A stretch of 64,000 bases of DNA from Nocardia aurantiaca (GCF_009708175.1 NZ_WMBB01000007.1:186001-250000); one strand, 5' to 3'; positions 8,782 to 19,183 are shown, counted from the first letter of the stretch. A program made the numbers and translations. Notes: generated by a model from the letters alone, not told the origin.

Positions 8782-10251
8782 TCAGGCGGGGGTCGCGACC
8801 AATTTGGTCTCGAGGTACTCCTCGAAGCCCGCGACGCCCATTTCCCGTCCGATGCCGGAGTGCTTGTAGCCGCCGAACGGCGCGTCGGCGTGGTACCAGA
8901 GCCCGCCGTTGACACTCAGGGTTCCGGTGCGCACCCCCGAGACCACCCGCTCGATCCGCTCGGGATCGGTACCCCACACCGAACCCGACAGGCCGTACGG
9001 GGACTCGTTGGCCAGCCGGATCGCGTCGTCGTCGCCGTCGTGCGCGATCACGACGAGCACCGGGCCGAAGATCTCCTCCTGGGCGACGGTGGCGGTGTTG
9101 GCGACCCCGGTGATGAGGGTCGGTTCGACGAAGTACCCGCGTGCGGCGTTCTCGGGGCGGCCGCCACCCACCGCGATGTGGCCGCCCTCGGCGCGCGCGA
9201 TCTCCAGATAACGCTCGACCCGCTCCCGCTGGCGCGCCGAAATCAAAGGCCCGCAGACGGTTCCGGGGTTGGTGGGATCACCGGCCCGCAGGCCGGACAG
9301 CGCTTCGATCGCGGCGGCGACCGCGTCGTCGTAGGCCGCCCTGGGCACCAGCAGCCGGGTGGTGAGCGCGCACCCCTGTCCGGCATGCACCGCCACCGAG
9401 AACGCGGTGTAGCTCGCGGCCGCGGCGATATCGGCGTCGTCGAGGACGATGGCCGCCGACTTGCCGCCGAGTTCCAGGAACGTGCGCTTGAGGGTGGCCG
9501 AGGCTGCGGCCATGACCGCTCGCCCGGTCTGGGTCGATCCGGTGAAGGTGATCATGTCGACCCGCGGATCCTCGACCAGCCGCGCGCCCAGACCGTGGTC
9601 GTCGGAGGTGACGATGTTGACCACGCCCGCGGGGATATCGGTGTGCTCGGCGATGAGCGGGCCGAGAACCGCTGCGCACCACGGGGTATCGGGCGCGGGC
9701 TTCAGCACGACGGTGTTCCCGGCGGCCAGCGCCGGGCCCAGCTTCGCCAGATTGATCTGGTGCGGGAAGTTCCACGGCGTGATAGCCCCGACGACGCCGA
9801 CCGCCTCGCGGCGGATCACGCGGCGACTGGCGATGCCCATCTGCACCGCGGAGCCGAGATCGGTGTCCCACGTGTAGGTTTCGGCCAGGTCGGCCGCGAA
9901 GGACAGATCGGCGATCGGCCCCTCCAGCTGCGGTCCGCCGGTCAGCATGACCGGCGCGCCCACCTCGGCGACGGTGATCTCGCGCAGTTCCTCCACGTGC
10001 GCGCGCATCGCGTCACGCAGCTGCCGCAGGCAGTGCGCCCGAAAGGCATGGTCGCGCGACCACCCGGTCTCGTCGAAAGCGGCTCGCGCCGCGCCGATGG
10101 CCGCGTCCATGTCCGCGGCCGAGGCATTGGCCGCGTAGCCGAGAACCTCCTCGGTGGCGGGATTGATCGTCGCGAAGGCGCCCGAGCCGCCGGGCGACAA
10201 CGTGCCACCGATCAGCAGGGACGTGCCCTCGGGAGGGACGAGGCCGTTCAT
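8782..10251 (-). CDS. Aldehyde dehydrogenase (NAD(P)+)
   Basis: This 489-residue ALDH has all the catalytic landmarks: oxyanion Asn in ITPWNFPH (N161), FTGSTQTGRA, base Glu in FLELGGKSA (E260) and nucleophile Cys in AGQGCALTTR (C294). An ATG at 10269 would add six residues. The ATG at 10251 is preferred because GGAG stands seven bases before it. A TATATT -10 at 10293-10288 and operator-like site B over the likely start point suggest direct repression. It is divergent from the P450 operon and may be the promoter-proximal gene of the leftward run to the CMD gene. Confidence 0.9.
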   Translation of the reverse strand: MNGLVPPEGTSLLIGGTLSPGGSGAFATINPATEEVLGYAANASAADMDAAIGAARAAFDETGWSRDHAFRAHCLRQLRDAMRAHVEELREITVAEVGAPVMLTGGPQLEGPIADLSFAADLAETYTWDTDLGSAVQMGIASRRVIRREAVGVVGAITPWNFPHQINLAKLGPALAAGNTVVLKPAPDTPWCAAVLGPLIAEHTDIPAGVVNIVTSDDHGLGARLVEDPRVDMITFTGSTQTGRAVMAAASATLKRTFLELGGKSAAIVLDDADIAAAASYTAFSVAVHAGQGCALTTRLLVPRAAYDDAVAAAIEALSGLRAGDPTNPGTVCGPLISARQRERVERYLEIARAEGGHIAVGGGRPENAARGYFVEPTLITGVANTATVAQEEIFGPVLVVIAHDGDDDAIRLANESPYGLSGSVWGTDPERIERVVSGVRTGTLSVNGGLWYHADAPFGGYKHSGIGREMGVAGFEEYLETKLVATPA

Positions 10252-10271
10252 GAGCAGACTCCGATACATGT

Positions 10272-10287
10272 CTGGACAGGTGTTCGG
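10272..10287. promoter_or_regulatory. Operator-like site B, CTGGACAGGTGTTCGG
   Basis: This 16-mer matches the CTGGACAnnTGTyyGG pattern. It lies between a TATATT -10 (minus strand, 10293-10288) and the aldehyde dehydrogenase start codon, so a bound protein would cover the expected transcription start. It is one of two sites in the 265-bp divergent region. Confidence 0.5.
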
Positions 10288-10427
10288 AATATAGTTTGGA
10301 AATCAGATCGAGCGCAAGCCACCGGAGACAACCGCGCCCCGCCGACGCCGATCGAAACCACGTTTCAACCTGCCCCGCAACGACATTCAGGGTTGCCGTT
10401 GTGGTGTACTACAGTCGGTGATACCGT

Positions 10428-10443
10428 CCAGACACATGTCCAG
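10428..10443. promoter_or_regulatory. Operator-like site C (reverse reads CTGGACATGTGTCTGG)
   Basis: This is the third copy of the CTGGACAnnTGTyyGG pattern, in inverse orientation, 73 bp upstream of the P450 ATG and just after a possible -10 (GATACC, 10420-10425). It overlaps an additional 7-bp inverted repeat AGACACA/TGTGTCT (10430-10453). The position fits repression of the rightward operon. Confidence 0.5.
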
Positions 10444-10515
10444 CTATGTGTCTTCCCGGCGAGCTCGTTCGGCCTGGTCACGGAAGTGCGCGCGACCGAA
10501 AGCGAGATATGCGTG

Positions 10516-11720
<1,205 letters not shown>

Positions 11721-11721
<1 letters not shown>

Positions 11722-12518
11722 TGCCACGATTCGAACCCCATCCCGACCGCCGGCCCGTTCTGATCGCCGGCGCGTCTTCCGGAATCGGCGCGGCCACCGC
11801 CGAGGCGCTCGCCGAACTCGGTTATCCGGTGGCGCTGGGCGCGCGCCGCGTCGAGCAGTGCGAAGCGCTGGCCGCGAAGATCGCCGGCAATGGCGGTGAA
11901 GCGTTCGCGCACCACCTCGACGTCACCGACACGGCCTCCGTCGATGCCTTCGTCACTGCGGCCGAATCCGCCCTGGGCGCAACGGAAGTCGTGGTGTCCG
12001 GCGCGGGTGACCTGTCATTCTCGCTGGTCCACGAAATGGACCCGGATCAGTTTCTGCGGCAGGTCAACGTCCACCTGATCGGTGTCCAGCGCCTGGCCCA
12101 CCGCGTGATTGCGGGCATGATCGCCAGGCAGCGCGGCGATTTCGTCATGATCAGCTCGGACACCGCGAACAATCCCCGGCCGCGGTCGGGCGCCTACCCC
12201 GCGTCCAAGGCCGCCGTGGAAGTCATGGCGCGCCAGATGTGGATGGAACTGGAAGGCACCGGCGTCCGCGCCTCACTGGTCCGACCCGGTCCGACCATGA
12301 CCGGCATGGGAATGGATACCACCGCCGAGATCATCGGGCCGGTGCTCGAGGATTGGGCCAAGTGGGGATTCGCGCGCCACCCGGAGATGCTGCGCGCTGC
12401 CAACCTGGCCGCCGCCATCGTCGCGGTCGTCTCCGCACCCCGCGGCGCGCACATCCAGCTCATCGAGGTGCAACCCGAAGCCCGAGTCCAGGCCACGAAT
12501 TCCGGGAGCAACCGATGA
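11721..12518 (+). CDS. Short-chain dehydrogenase/reductase
   Basis: This 265-residue SDR has cofactor motif GASSGIGAATAEAL, the strand-4 motif VVSGAGDLS in place of the usual NNAG, and the active-site MISSDTANN and Y-P-A-S-K (Tyr-x3-Lys). The C-terminal extension carries several Met residues. It would oxidise the alcohol made by the neighbouring P450 or another pathway alcohol. It is coupled on both sides: TGATG with the P450 and ATGA with the ferredoxin. Confidence 0.88.
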
Positions 12519-12715
12519 AGATCATCGCCGATCTCGATCTGTGCCAGGGCCACGCCGCGTGCGAGGGCGAGGCGCCGGAGGTCTTCACCGTGCCCAAGCA
12601 CGGCAAGGTCGAAATCCTCGACCCGAATCCAGGCCCCGAGGCCCGCGCCGCCGTCGATATGGCCATCCGTTACTGCCCCACCCGAGCGCTGTCGATCACC
12701 GACGGCGACGACTGA
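12515..12715 (+). CDS. P450-partner ferredoxin, [3Fe-4S] type with a His at the second ligand position
   Basis: This 66-residue ferredoxin has cluster motif C10-x2-H13-x2-C16 and C54-P (DLCQGHAACEGE, RYCPTRAL). The classical fourth ligand is His here, a substitution typical of ferredoxins encoded beside actinobacterial P450s. It should pass electrons from a ferredoxin reductase to the P450 two genes upstream. No reductase is encoded in the operon, so it must use one from elsewhere. The ATG overlaps the SDR stop (ATGA). Confidence 0.92.
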   Translation: MKIIADLDLCQGHAACEGEAPEVFTVPKHGKVEILDPNPGPEARAAVDMAIRYCPTRALSITDGDD

Positions 12716-12749
12716 CCACTCCGCGACCCCAGACCGAAAGGAAACTGCC

Positions 12750-13301
12750 ATGGCCGATTTCGACCGCGCCGAACTCGACGAGATGGTGCGCCGCTGGCTG
12801 CAGGCCAACAAGGACTGCGAAGAGAAGGGCGACTGGCGACCGCTGGCCGACTTCTACACCGAGGACGCCACCTATGGCTGGAACTACGGGCCCAAACAGG
12901 AATTCATGGCCGTCGGACGCGACGAGATCCGCGATATCGCCGTCGGTTTGGAGATGGACGGACTCGAAGGCTGGACCTACCCCTACCAGGACTGGGTCAT
13001 CGACGAGCGCACCGGCAACCTTATCGGCCTGTGGAAGCAGGTCTGTGAGAAGAAACGCGCCGACGGCCGCAACTACTCACCGGAAGGCATCGGCGGCAGC
13101 TGGTTCCGCTACGGCGGCGACTTCCAATGGTCGTGGCAGCGAGACTTCTTCGACTTCGGCAACGTCAGCGCGCTGTTCCTCGAGATGATCACCGACAACG
13201 CGCTCTCCGACGGCATGCACAAGCGCATCCGACGCGCGACCTCCGGCGAGAAGCTGCCCGGCTGGTACACCATCGGTGAAGCGCCGGTGCCCCTGTGGTG
13301 A
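12750..13301 (+). CDS. NTF2-like / SnoaL-fold protein
   Basis: This 183-residue protein has a cone-shaped NTF2-like fold indicated by the start (DEMVRRWLQANKDCEEKGDW), LADFYTEDATYGWNYG, and aromatic-rich strands GSWFRYGGDFQWSW. Members include ketosteroid isomerases and polyketide cyclases, but many have no known activity. A GAAAGGA Shine-Dalgarno precedes the ATG. Its stop overlaps the start of the next gene (GTGA). Isomerase or hydratase work on the P450 product is possible but unproven. Confidence 0.75.
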   Translation: MADFDRAELDEMVRRWLQANKDCEEKGDWRPLADFYTEDATYGWNYGPKQEFMAVGRDEIRDIAVGLEMDGLEGWTYPYQDWVIDERTGNLIGLWKQVCEKKRADGRNYSPEGIGGSWFRYGGDFQWSWQRDFFDFGNVSALFLEMITDNALSDGMHKRIRRATSGEKLPGWYTIGEAPVPLW

Positions 13302-14557
13302 CCCCCGAATCCGGACGTCCCAGCGGTTTCGCGGACCTGACCCGGGACCAGCTCGCGGTCCTGGTGCCCGAACTGCTGCTCAGCGGGCACCTGATCGACC
13401 GCTCCGGGATGGCGCACAGCATCGCGGCGTTCGGCCGGGAGGGCATGGCCGCCGTGGCCATCGAGGAGTGGCAGGTGGCCAGCCCCGTCTACACCCGGCG
13501 GATGCAGCGCGCGCTCGGCTTCACCGGCGACAGCGTCGAGACCATCTTCAAAGGGCTGCAACTCGATATCGGCGCACCGCCGCAGTTCATGGACTTCCGG
13601 TACCGGGTGCGGGACCGCGACCACGGCGAGTTCTGGCTCGACCACTGTGGCGCGCTGGCCGACGTGGAGCCGATGGGTGAGGCGTTCGTCCGGTCGATGT
13701 GCCATGACATCGAGGACCCGACCTTCGACGCCACCGCGCTGGCGACCAACCCGCACGCCCAGGTGCGGCCGATCCACCGGCCGCCGCGGGTGCCGGCGGA
13801 CCGGCATCCGGTATGCGCGTGGACCGTCACGATCGACGAGGCTCATGTGCCGCCGCCGACACCGGCAAACGCCGAGATCGCGGCCAACTCCCGGGCCGCG
13901 GGGGTCGAGCTCGACCCGATCGATCCCCTCGACCCCGGGATGGCGGACTACACCGGTCCCCTGCTGAGCGATTTGCGCTTCGCCGACTTCTCCCGGTCGG
14001 CGCTGATCCGCATCGCCGACGAGGTCTGTTTGCAGCACCACCTGCTGAACCTCGCGTTCCTCATCGCCGTCAACAGCCGCACGGATACCGATGCGGCGAC
14101 CGAAATCGGCCGCAAGCAGTTCACCGGGATCGCGGGCCTCACCTCCGAACGCATCCGCAAGGCGCTCGGTCTCGGCGATGACGACGCCGCGCTCGCACGC
14201 GTGCTGACCTTGCATCCGGCATGGAACCCGTTGCGCTACACCGGAGCTCGTATCGACACCGGCGACATCGGTGTGCGGCTGCGCATTCCGAAGCAGAGCG
14301 GAGCCGCACAGGACCGGACCTGGCCCGCGCTCATCGACGCGACGCATCTCGCACCGCTCGAGGCCATGGCGCGCGGCGTCGATCCGCGCTACGCGGCACA
14401 CGTGATCGGTGAGGACGAGAGCGAACTGAAGGTCTGCTTCCTCCGCGCCGACCAGCCCTTCGACGAATCCGGCGAGGTCGCCATCACCCGGTTCAGCACC
14501 GGCGCCGACTTCCGTTTCACCGATCGCGGCATTCCGCTGCCCTTGACCGTGATCTGA
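13298..14557 (+). CDS. Conserved hypothetical protein of the P450 operon
   Basis: I do not recognise this 419-residue protein. It has no signal peptide or membrane segment. Two features stand out. One is a helical N-terminus, DQLAVLVPELLLSGHLIDRS. The other is a central stretch rich in possible metal or catalytic residues: WLDHCGALADVEPMGE, then MCHDIEDPTF, then RPIHRPPR. An LDPIDPLDPG segment follows, then a C-terminal domain ending ITRFSTGADFRFTD. The GTG at 13298 is chosen because it overlaps the preceding stop (GTGA); GTG at 13295 is equally in frame. Its fixed place between the NTF2-like gene and the acyl-CoA ligase implies a pathway enzyme. Confidence 0.7.
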   Translation: MTPESGRPSGFADLTRDQLAVLVPELLLSGHLIDRSGMAHSIAAFGREGMAAVAIEEWQVASPVYTRRMQRALGFTGDSVETIFKGLQLDIGAPPQFMDFRYRVRDRDHGEFWLDHCGALADVEPMGEAFVRSMCHDIEDPTFDATALATNPHAQVRPIHRPPRVPADRHPVCAWTVTIDEAHVPPPTPANAEIAANSRAAGVELDPIDPLDPGMADYTGPLLSDLRFADFSRSALIRIADEVCLQHHLLNLAFLIAVNSRTDTDAATEIGRKQFTGIAGLTSERIRKALGLGDDDAALARVLTLHPAWNPLRYTGARIDTGDIGVRLRIPKQSGAAQDRTWPALIDATHLAPLEAMARGVDPRYAAHVIGEDESELKVCFLRADQPFDESGEVAITRFSTGADFRFTDRGIPLPLTVI

Positions 14558-14577
14558 CCCTCGAGAGACGAACTGCT

Positions 14578-16197
14578 ATGGCCTGCAATTTCGCTGACCT
14601 GTTCGAGCACTCGGCCGACGCGATGCCCGATCGCATCGCGTTGATCCACGGCGACCGCCGGATCACCTACGCCGAACTCGACGCGCGAGCCAACCGATTC
14701 GCCGACCATCTCGCCTCCCTCGGACTCGGGGCCGAGGCGCATATCGGTTTCCAGATGCACAACAGCATCGAGACCATGGAAACCCTCATCGCCTGCTTCA
14801 AGCTGCGGGCGGTGCCGATCAATGTCAACTACCGCTACGGCGTCGAGGAACTGCGCTACCTCTACGACAATGCCGATCTCGCGGCCCTGGTGTACCACCG
14901 CGGCTATGAGCAGACCGCGCGGCAGGCGCTGACGCTGACGCCCCAGGTGCGTCACGCCCTCGTCGTCGACGATGATCTGGGCAGCGGGCACCTCGACAGC
15001 CGGGCGCAACCCTACGAAGCGGCCCTGGCCGATCGCTCGTCCGCCCGGCAGTCGGTCGACCGCAGCGGCGACGACCGATTCATGATGTACACCGGCGGCA
15101 CGACCGGCGTGCCCAAGGGCGTGATATGGCGCCAGGAGGACATGTGGCGGGTGCTCGGCGGCGGCATCGACTTCTACACCGGTGAGCCGGTCGCCGACGA
15201 ATTCCAGCAATCCCGGGTCGGCGCGCAGAACGAGCCCGGGACCTGGCTGATCCTGCCGCCGCTCATTCACGCCGCGGCGATGATGCCCACCTTCACGGCG
15301 CTGTGGACCGGCAATACCGTGGTGTTCGAATCGAAATTCGATGCGCCGCAGGTGTGGCGGACGGTGGAGCGAGAGCGTCCACAGGTCATGGTGATCACCG
15401 GTGACGCCATGGCCCGGCCGCTGCTCGACGCCTACCGCGACACACCGGCGGACGCGAGTTCGCTGGGGGCCATCGCCTCCGGTGCGGCGCTGCTGTCCCA
15501 GCCGGTGAAGAACGCTCTCCTGGAGCACTTTCCGTCGGCGGTGATCTCCGATTCCATCGGTTCGTCCGAAACCGGTTTCGGCGGCATCGGTTTCGCGACC
15601 AAGGACGACGATCCCGGACGCGGTCCGCGTGTGCGAACCGGCCGGGGCGCGGTCGTCGTCGATGAAACCGGACAGCCTGTCGCGGCCGGGCAGGAGGGCT
15701 GGCTGGCGAAGACCGGGTCCGTTCCGCTGGGCTACTACAAGGACAGCGCCAAGACCGAGCGCCTGTTCAAGACGGTCGACGGCAAGCGGATGGTGGTGAC
15801 CGACGACCGCGCGCGCGTCGAGCCGGACGGCTCCATCACCCTCCTCGGCCGCGGCAACATGGTGATCAACACCGGCGGCGAGAAAGTGTTCGTGGAGGAG
15901 GTCGAAGGCGTGCTCAAATCGCACGAATCCGTCTTCGACGCCGTCGTCATCGGCATCACGCACGAACGCTGGGGACAGCAGGTCGCGGCCGTCGTCGCCG
16001 GAACCGGTGACGCCGCACCCGACTTCGAGGCGATGACCTCCCACGTGCGCCGCCACCTCGCCGGGTACAAGGTGCCCAGGACCATCTGGGTCGCCGAAAC
16101 GATCGTCCGATCACCCAGCGGCAAACCCGATTACCGGTGGGCCAAGGACTACGCCTCGACACGGGAACCCGACCATCGGGTCGGCTCGTCCCGTTGA
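14578..16197 (+). CDS. Acyl-CoA synthetase, FadD19-like
   Basis: This 539-residue adenylate-forming ligase has P-loop YTGGTTGVPKGV (about 171-182), a GSSETGFGG A5-type motif, the GYYKDSAKT segment and the hinge/A10 region ending PSGKPDYRWAK with the catalytic Lys. From memory it resembles the mycobacterial sterol side-chain ligase FadD19 along its length, with shared blocks GDAMARPL, DSIGSSETGFGG and KPDYRWAK. It should activate a carboxylic acid, possibly a sterol- or terpenoid-like acid, to the CoA thioester. It lies 20 bp after the previous gene and is the last gene of the operon. Confidence 0.88.
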   Translation: MACNFADLFEHSADAMPDRIALIHGDRRITYAELDARANRFADHLASLGLGAEAHIGFQMHNSIETMETLIACFKLRAVPINVNYRYGVEELRYLYDNADLAALVYHRGYEQTARQALTLTPQVRHALVVDDDLGSGHLDSRAQPYEAALADRSSARQSVDRSGDDRFMMYTGGTTGVPKGVIWRQEDMWRVLGGGIDFYTGEPVADEFQQSRVGAQNEPGTWLILPPLIHAAAMMPTFTALWTGNTVVFESKFDAPQVWRTVERERPQVMVITGDAMARPLLDAYRDTPADASSLGAIASGAALLSQPVKNALLEHFPSAVISDSIGSSETGFGGIGFATKDDDPGRGPRVRTGRGAVVVDETGQPVAAGQEGWLAKTGSVPLGYYKDSAKTERLFKTVDGKRMVVTDDRARVEPDGSITLLGRGNMVINTGGEKVFVEEVEGVLKSHESVFDAVVIGITHERWGQQVAAVVAGTGDAAPDFEAMTSHVRRHLAGYKVPRTIWVAETIVRSPSGKPDYRWAKDYASTREPDHRVGSSR

Positions 16198-16238
16198 TGC
16201 GTACGCGGCGCTCCCCGACCCTCGATCCGGTGCCGACA

Positions 16239-16460
16239 ATGCCGCTCACCGACGCCGAAGCGGTCGCCGGGCACGGTGCGGGGCCGGATCGTCGTCCGTC
16301 GTGATCGGTAGCGGCGGCCTCGGCCAAGCCGCGATCCGGTTGCCGCGGCATCCGTCTCCGACCCTGGTCATCGCCCTCGACGTCACCGAGGACCCGCCCG
16401 ACTTCGCGAAATCCGTTGGGGCACATGAGGCCGTGCTGTCGAAGGATCTGGCCGCCGAGG
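16239..16460 (+). pseudogene. Zinc-type alcohol dehydrogenase relic (cofactor-domain fragment)
   Basis: An MPLTDAE start-like fragment lies in one frame. In another, GAGSSSVVIGSGGLGQAAIR continues as LVIALDVTEDPPDFAKSVGA and HEAVLSKDLAAE. This is the Rossmann fold of MDR alcohol dehydrogenases (VVIGxGGLG, then DxTEDKxDFAKxxGA). The catalytic zinc domain and C-terminus are absent and a frameshift lies near 16295. From 16461 to 16715 I see no further recognisable coding sequence. Confidence 0.65.
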
Positions 16461-16715
16461 GTGCCCGAACCGGCCATGCTCACCGGTGCGCTCATCCTCT
16501 ATAGAAAGTCCGAACGATCACCGGGTCCGGCGGCGCGCCTGGCACCGGATTTCGTCGGTTGCCGGCCGACCGTCGATAGCCATAGCGGTGGCGGGGCTGG
16601 AGTGCGACGTCACCACGCCGTCATCGTGCCCTGACTCCCGGCACCGGTTGGGCGTGGCGGCGTCCTGGGCGTGCGGGCTCCCGCCCGGTGGCGGAGCCCG
16701 CGCCACACTCGCGGA

Positions 16716-17945
16716 CTACTCTCCCGCGGTCAAATACACCGGCAGAGAAGCGTGTCCGTTGGAGATGAAGCTGGGCAGGGCCGGGAGTTCGGCGGCGGGA
16801 ACGGCCAGGCGCAGGTCGGGGAAGCGGTGGAAGAGCCGCGGGAGAGCGAGGTTCGCTTCCAGGCGGGCCAGCGGCGCGCCGAGACAGTGGTGGACGCCGT
16901 AGCCGAAGGCCATGTGGCTCTTGTTCTCCCGGGTGAGGTCGAACTCGGGGGCGGTGTCGCCGTGCACCTTCGGATCGCGGCCGGGGGCGGCGTAGCAGAC
17001 GATGATGGGGTCGCCCTTGGCGATGCGCACGTCCTCGTATTCGATGTCCTCGACGGCGAAGCGCAGCGGCGCGTGCACAACCGCGGTGTCGTAGCGCAGT
17101 GATTCCTCGACCAATTCCGGCCAGGCCACCTCGCCGGCGCGCAGGGCCTTCAGCTGCTCGGGGTGGCTCAGGGCGGCAACGATGGCCTGGTCGAGCAGGT
17201 TGATGGTGGTCTCATGGCCCGCGCTGATGACCAGCAGCAGGGTGTCGACCAGTTCCTGCTCGGCCAGGGCCGAGCCGTCCTCGTCGTCGCGGGCGGCGAT
17301 GAGCGCGCTGGTCAGGTCGTCGCCGGGCTCGGCGCGCTTGCGGGCGACGAGTTCACCGAGAAGGCGGTACAGCTCGAAGTAGTTGGCCGCCGCCTCTTCC
17401 GGACCGAGGGTGGTGTCGAAGAATCCGTCGGCGCAGACCCGCAGGCCGGGGAGCAACTCGTCGGGCACGCCCATCAATTCGGAGATGACGCCGATGGGTA
17501 GCCGATAGCAGAAGGCCTCGCGCAAGTCGACGACCTCACCGGCGGGCACGGCGGCCAGCGTGTCGAGCAGTTCCTCGGTGATGGCCTCGATCTGCGGCTG
17601 CAGCGCGGCGCTGCGGCGCGCGGTGAAAGCGGGGGCGACGAGCTTGCGCAGTCGCCGGTGGTCGGCGCCGTAAGCGGTGAACATGTTGTTCACCGCCACC
17701 CACGCGAACAGCGGCCAATCCGGCTGCACCTCACCGTTCATGAACGCGGGCCAGTGCTGGCGCGCGTCCTTGGAGACCCTGGAATCGGTGAGCAGCAGTT
17801 CGAGCAGATCGGTGTCGGTGATCGACCACGCGCGCACGCCACCGGGCAACTCCACCAGGGTGGCGGGTCCGCGCTCGCGAAGTCGTGCGATCTCGCCCTG
17901 GGTGTCGACCCCGGTGGTGTCGAGGGTGATCGGTTCGGTGATCAT
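16716..17945 (-). CDS. Cytochrome P450, CYP154-like
   Basis: This 409-residue P450 has I-helix ISAGHETTINLL, ExxR as EESLR and heme loop FGYGVHHCLGAPLARLE with C354. The N-terminus (LDTTGVDTQGEIARLRERGP, VELPGGVRAWSITD, DSRVSKDARQHWPAF) resembles the actinobacterial CYP154 family, many of which hydroxylate steroids or macrolactones. The ATG at 17945 is chosen because the longer frame overlaps the upstream P450. It lies 8 bp after that gene, so the two are cotranscribed. Confidence 0.9.
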   Translation of the reverse strand: MITEPITLDTTGVDTQGEIARLRERGPATLVELPGGVRAWSITDTDLLELLLTDSRVSKDARQHWPAFMNGEVQPDWPLFAWVAVNNMFTAYGADHRRLRKLVAPAFTARRSAALQPQIEAITEELLDTLAAVPAGEVVDLREAFCYRLPIGVISELMGVPDELLPGLRVCADGFFDTTLGPEEAAANYFELYRLLGELVARKRAEPGDDLTSALIAARDDEDGSALAEQELVDTLLLVISAGHETTINLLDQAIVAALSHPEQLKALRAGEVAWPELVEESLRYDTAVVHAPLRFAVEDIEYEDVRIAKGDPIIVCYAAPGRDPKVHGDTAPEFDLTRENKSHMAFGYGVHHCLGAPLARLEANLALPRLFHRFPDLRLAVPAAELPALPSFISNGHASLPVYLTAGE

Positions 17946-17953
17946 GGTGTTCC

Positions 17954-19183
17954 TCAGTTCACGCGCAGGGGCGGGGTCGGCGGGAAAGCGACTGGAAGTG
18001 CGGTCAGCGCTCGATGGAAAGGGCCAGGTCGCCAGATCAATTCGGCGTCGGGCACCCCGAGCCGCAGCTCCGGCAGCGCGTCGAGCAACTGGTCGATGGC
18101 ATCCTGTGCGATGAGGTAGGCCGGGGACCTGGCCGGGCAGGCGTGCGGGCCGACACTCCACGCCAGATGGGCGCGGTTGTCGGTGAATTCGCGCGCACCG
18201 ACCGCCGGATCGTTGTTGCAGGCGGCCATGCTCACCACCACCGGTTGATGGGCGGGCAGCCACACGCCGTCGACGAGAATCGGGTGCCGCGGGTAGCTGA
18301 CGCAGTAGTTCGCGCCCGGCGGATCGGTGAAGAGCACCTCGTCGAGGGCGTCGCGCGTGGACAGGCTGCCGCCCAGCAGGTTTCCGGCGAACCGGGTATC
18401 GGTGAGCATGAGGCGCAGGGTGTTCACGATGAGGTTCTGCTCGGGTTCGATGCCCGCGCCGTAGAGGGTGACGATCTGGTGGATCATCTCCTCGTCGCTG
18501 AGTCCCTCCGGGTGCGAGACCAGCCGCGTCACGATGTCGTCGGCCGGCTCGGCGCGTTTGAGCAGTACCAGCTCCAGCACCGCCGCGGTCATCATCTGAT
18601 TGCCGGCCTCGGCGTCGACGCCCTCCCAGATCGCCGCCTGCCCGGCCGCGATGCGCTGCCCGATATGCGGCGGGCAGCCGAGCATAGCGTTGATCACATG
18701 GAAGGCCAGCGGAAACGCGTACTGCGACACCAAATCAGCGCTGCCGGTCGAGCAGAACGTGTTGATCAGCGGCACCGCGACCCGCTCCACGGTGGCGTGC
18801 AGGGCGTGCGGATCCACGGCGTCGAGCGCGGTCACATTCGCCGTCCGATACCGCCGATGATCGGATCCGCTGCTGCGCAGCGCGTTGGGCCGCCACTCGA
18901 GCATGGGCATGACCGGGCTGTCCGGTGGCGCGGTGCGCTGCCACATCCGCGGGTCGGCGGGAAAGTTCTCGGGATCATTGAGGATTCGCAAGGCGGTGCG
19001 GTATCCGATCACCAGCGTGGCCGGGACCCCCGGCGCCAGCTCCACAGGGGCCAGCGAGCCGAAACGGGCGCGCAGCTCACGATAGATACGGTGAGGATCC
19101 GCCGCGAATTCCGGCGAGTGCATCGGCACGCGCGGCTCTGCGCCGGCGGCTCGTGCAGCATCGACAAAGCCGCCATGCGTCAT
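17954..19183 (-). CDS. Cytochrome P450, CYP157-like, lacking the ExxR arginine
   Basis: This 409-residue P450 has heme loop WSVGPHACPARSPA (C349) but an altered K-helix. Where ExxR is expected it reads DEVLFTDPP, so no Arg is present. The I-helix is GAGIEPEQN instead of AGxxT. The N-terminus (PEFAADPHRIYRELR, APVELAPGVPATLV, DPENFPADPRMW) resembles Streptomyces CYP157, a family described as lacking the canonical ExxR and often encoded beside CYP154 at the end of conservon operons. Here no conservon genes (cvnA-D) are present. Catalytic competence is uncertain. Confidence 0.88.
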   Translation of the reverse strand: MTHGGFVDAARAAGAEPRVPMHSPEFAADPHRIYRELRARFGSLAPVELAPGVPATLVIGYRTALRILNDPENFPADPRMWQRTAPPDSPVMPMLEWRPNALRSSGSDHRRYRTANVTALDAVDPHALHATVERVAVPLINTFCSTGSADLVSQYAFPLAFHVINAMLGCPPHIGQRIAAGQAAIWEGVDAEAGNQMMTAAVLELVLLKRAEPADDIVTRLVSHPEGLSDEEMIHQIVTLYGAGIEPEQNLIVNTLRLMLTDTRFAGNLLGGSLSTRDALDEVLFTDPPGANYCVSYPRHPILVDGVWLPAHQPVVVSMAACNNDPAVGAREFTDNRAHLAWSVGPHACPARSPAYLIAQDAIDQLLDALPELRLGVPDAELIWRPGPFHRALTALPVAFPPTPPLRVN

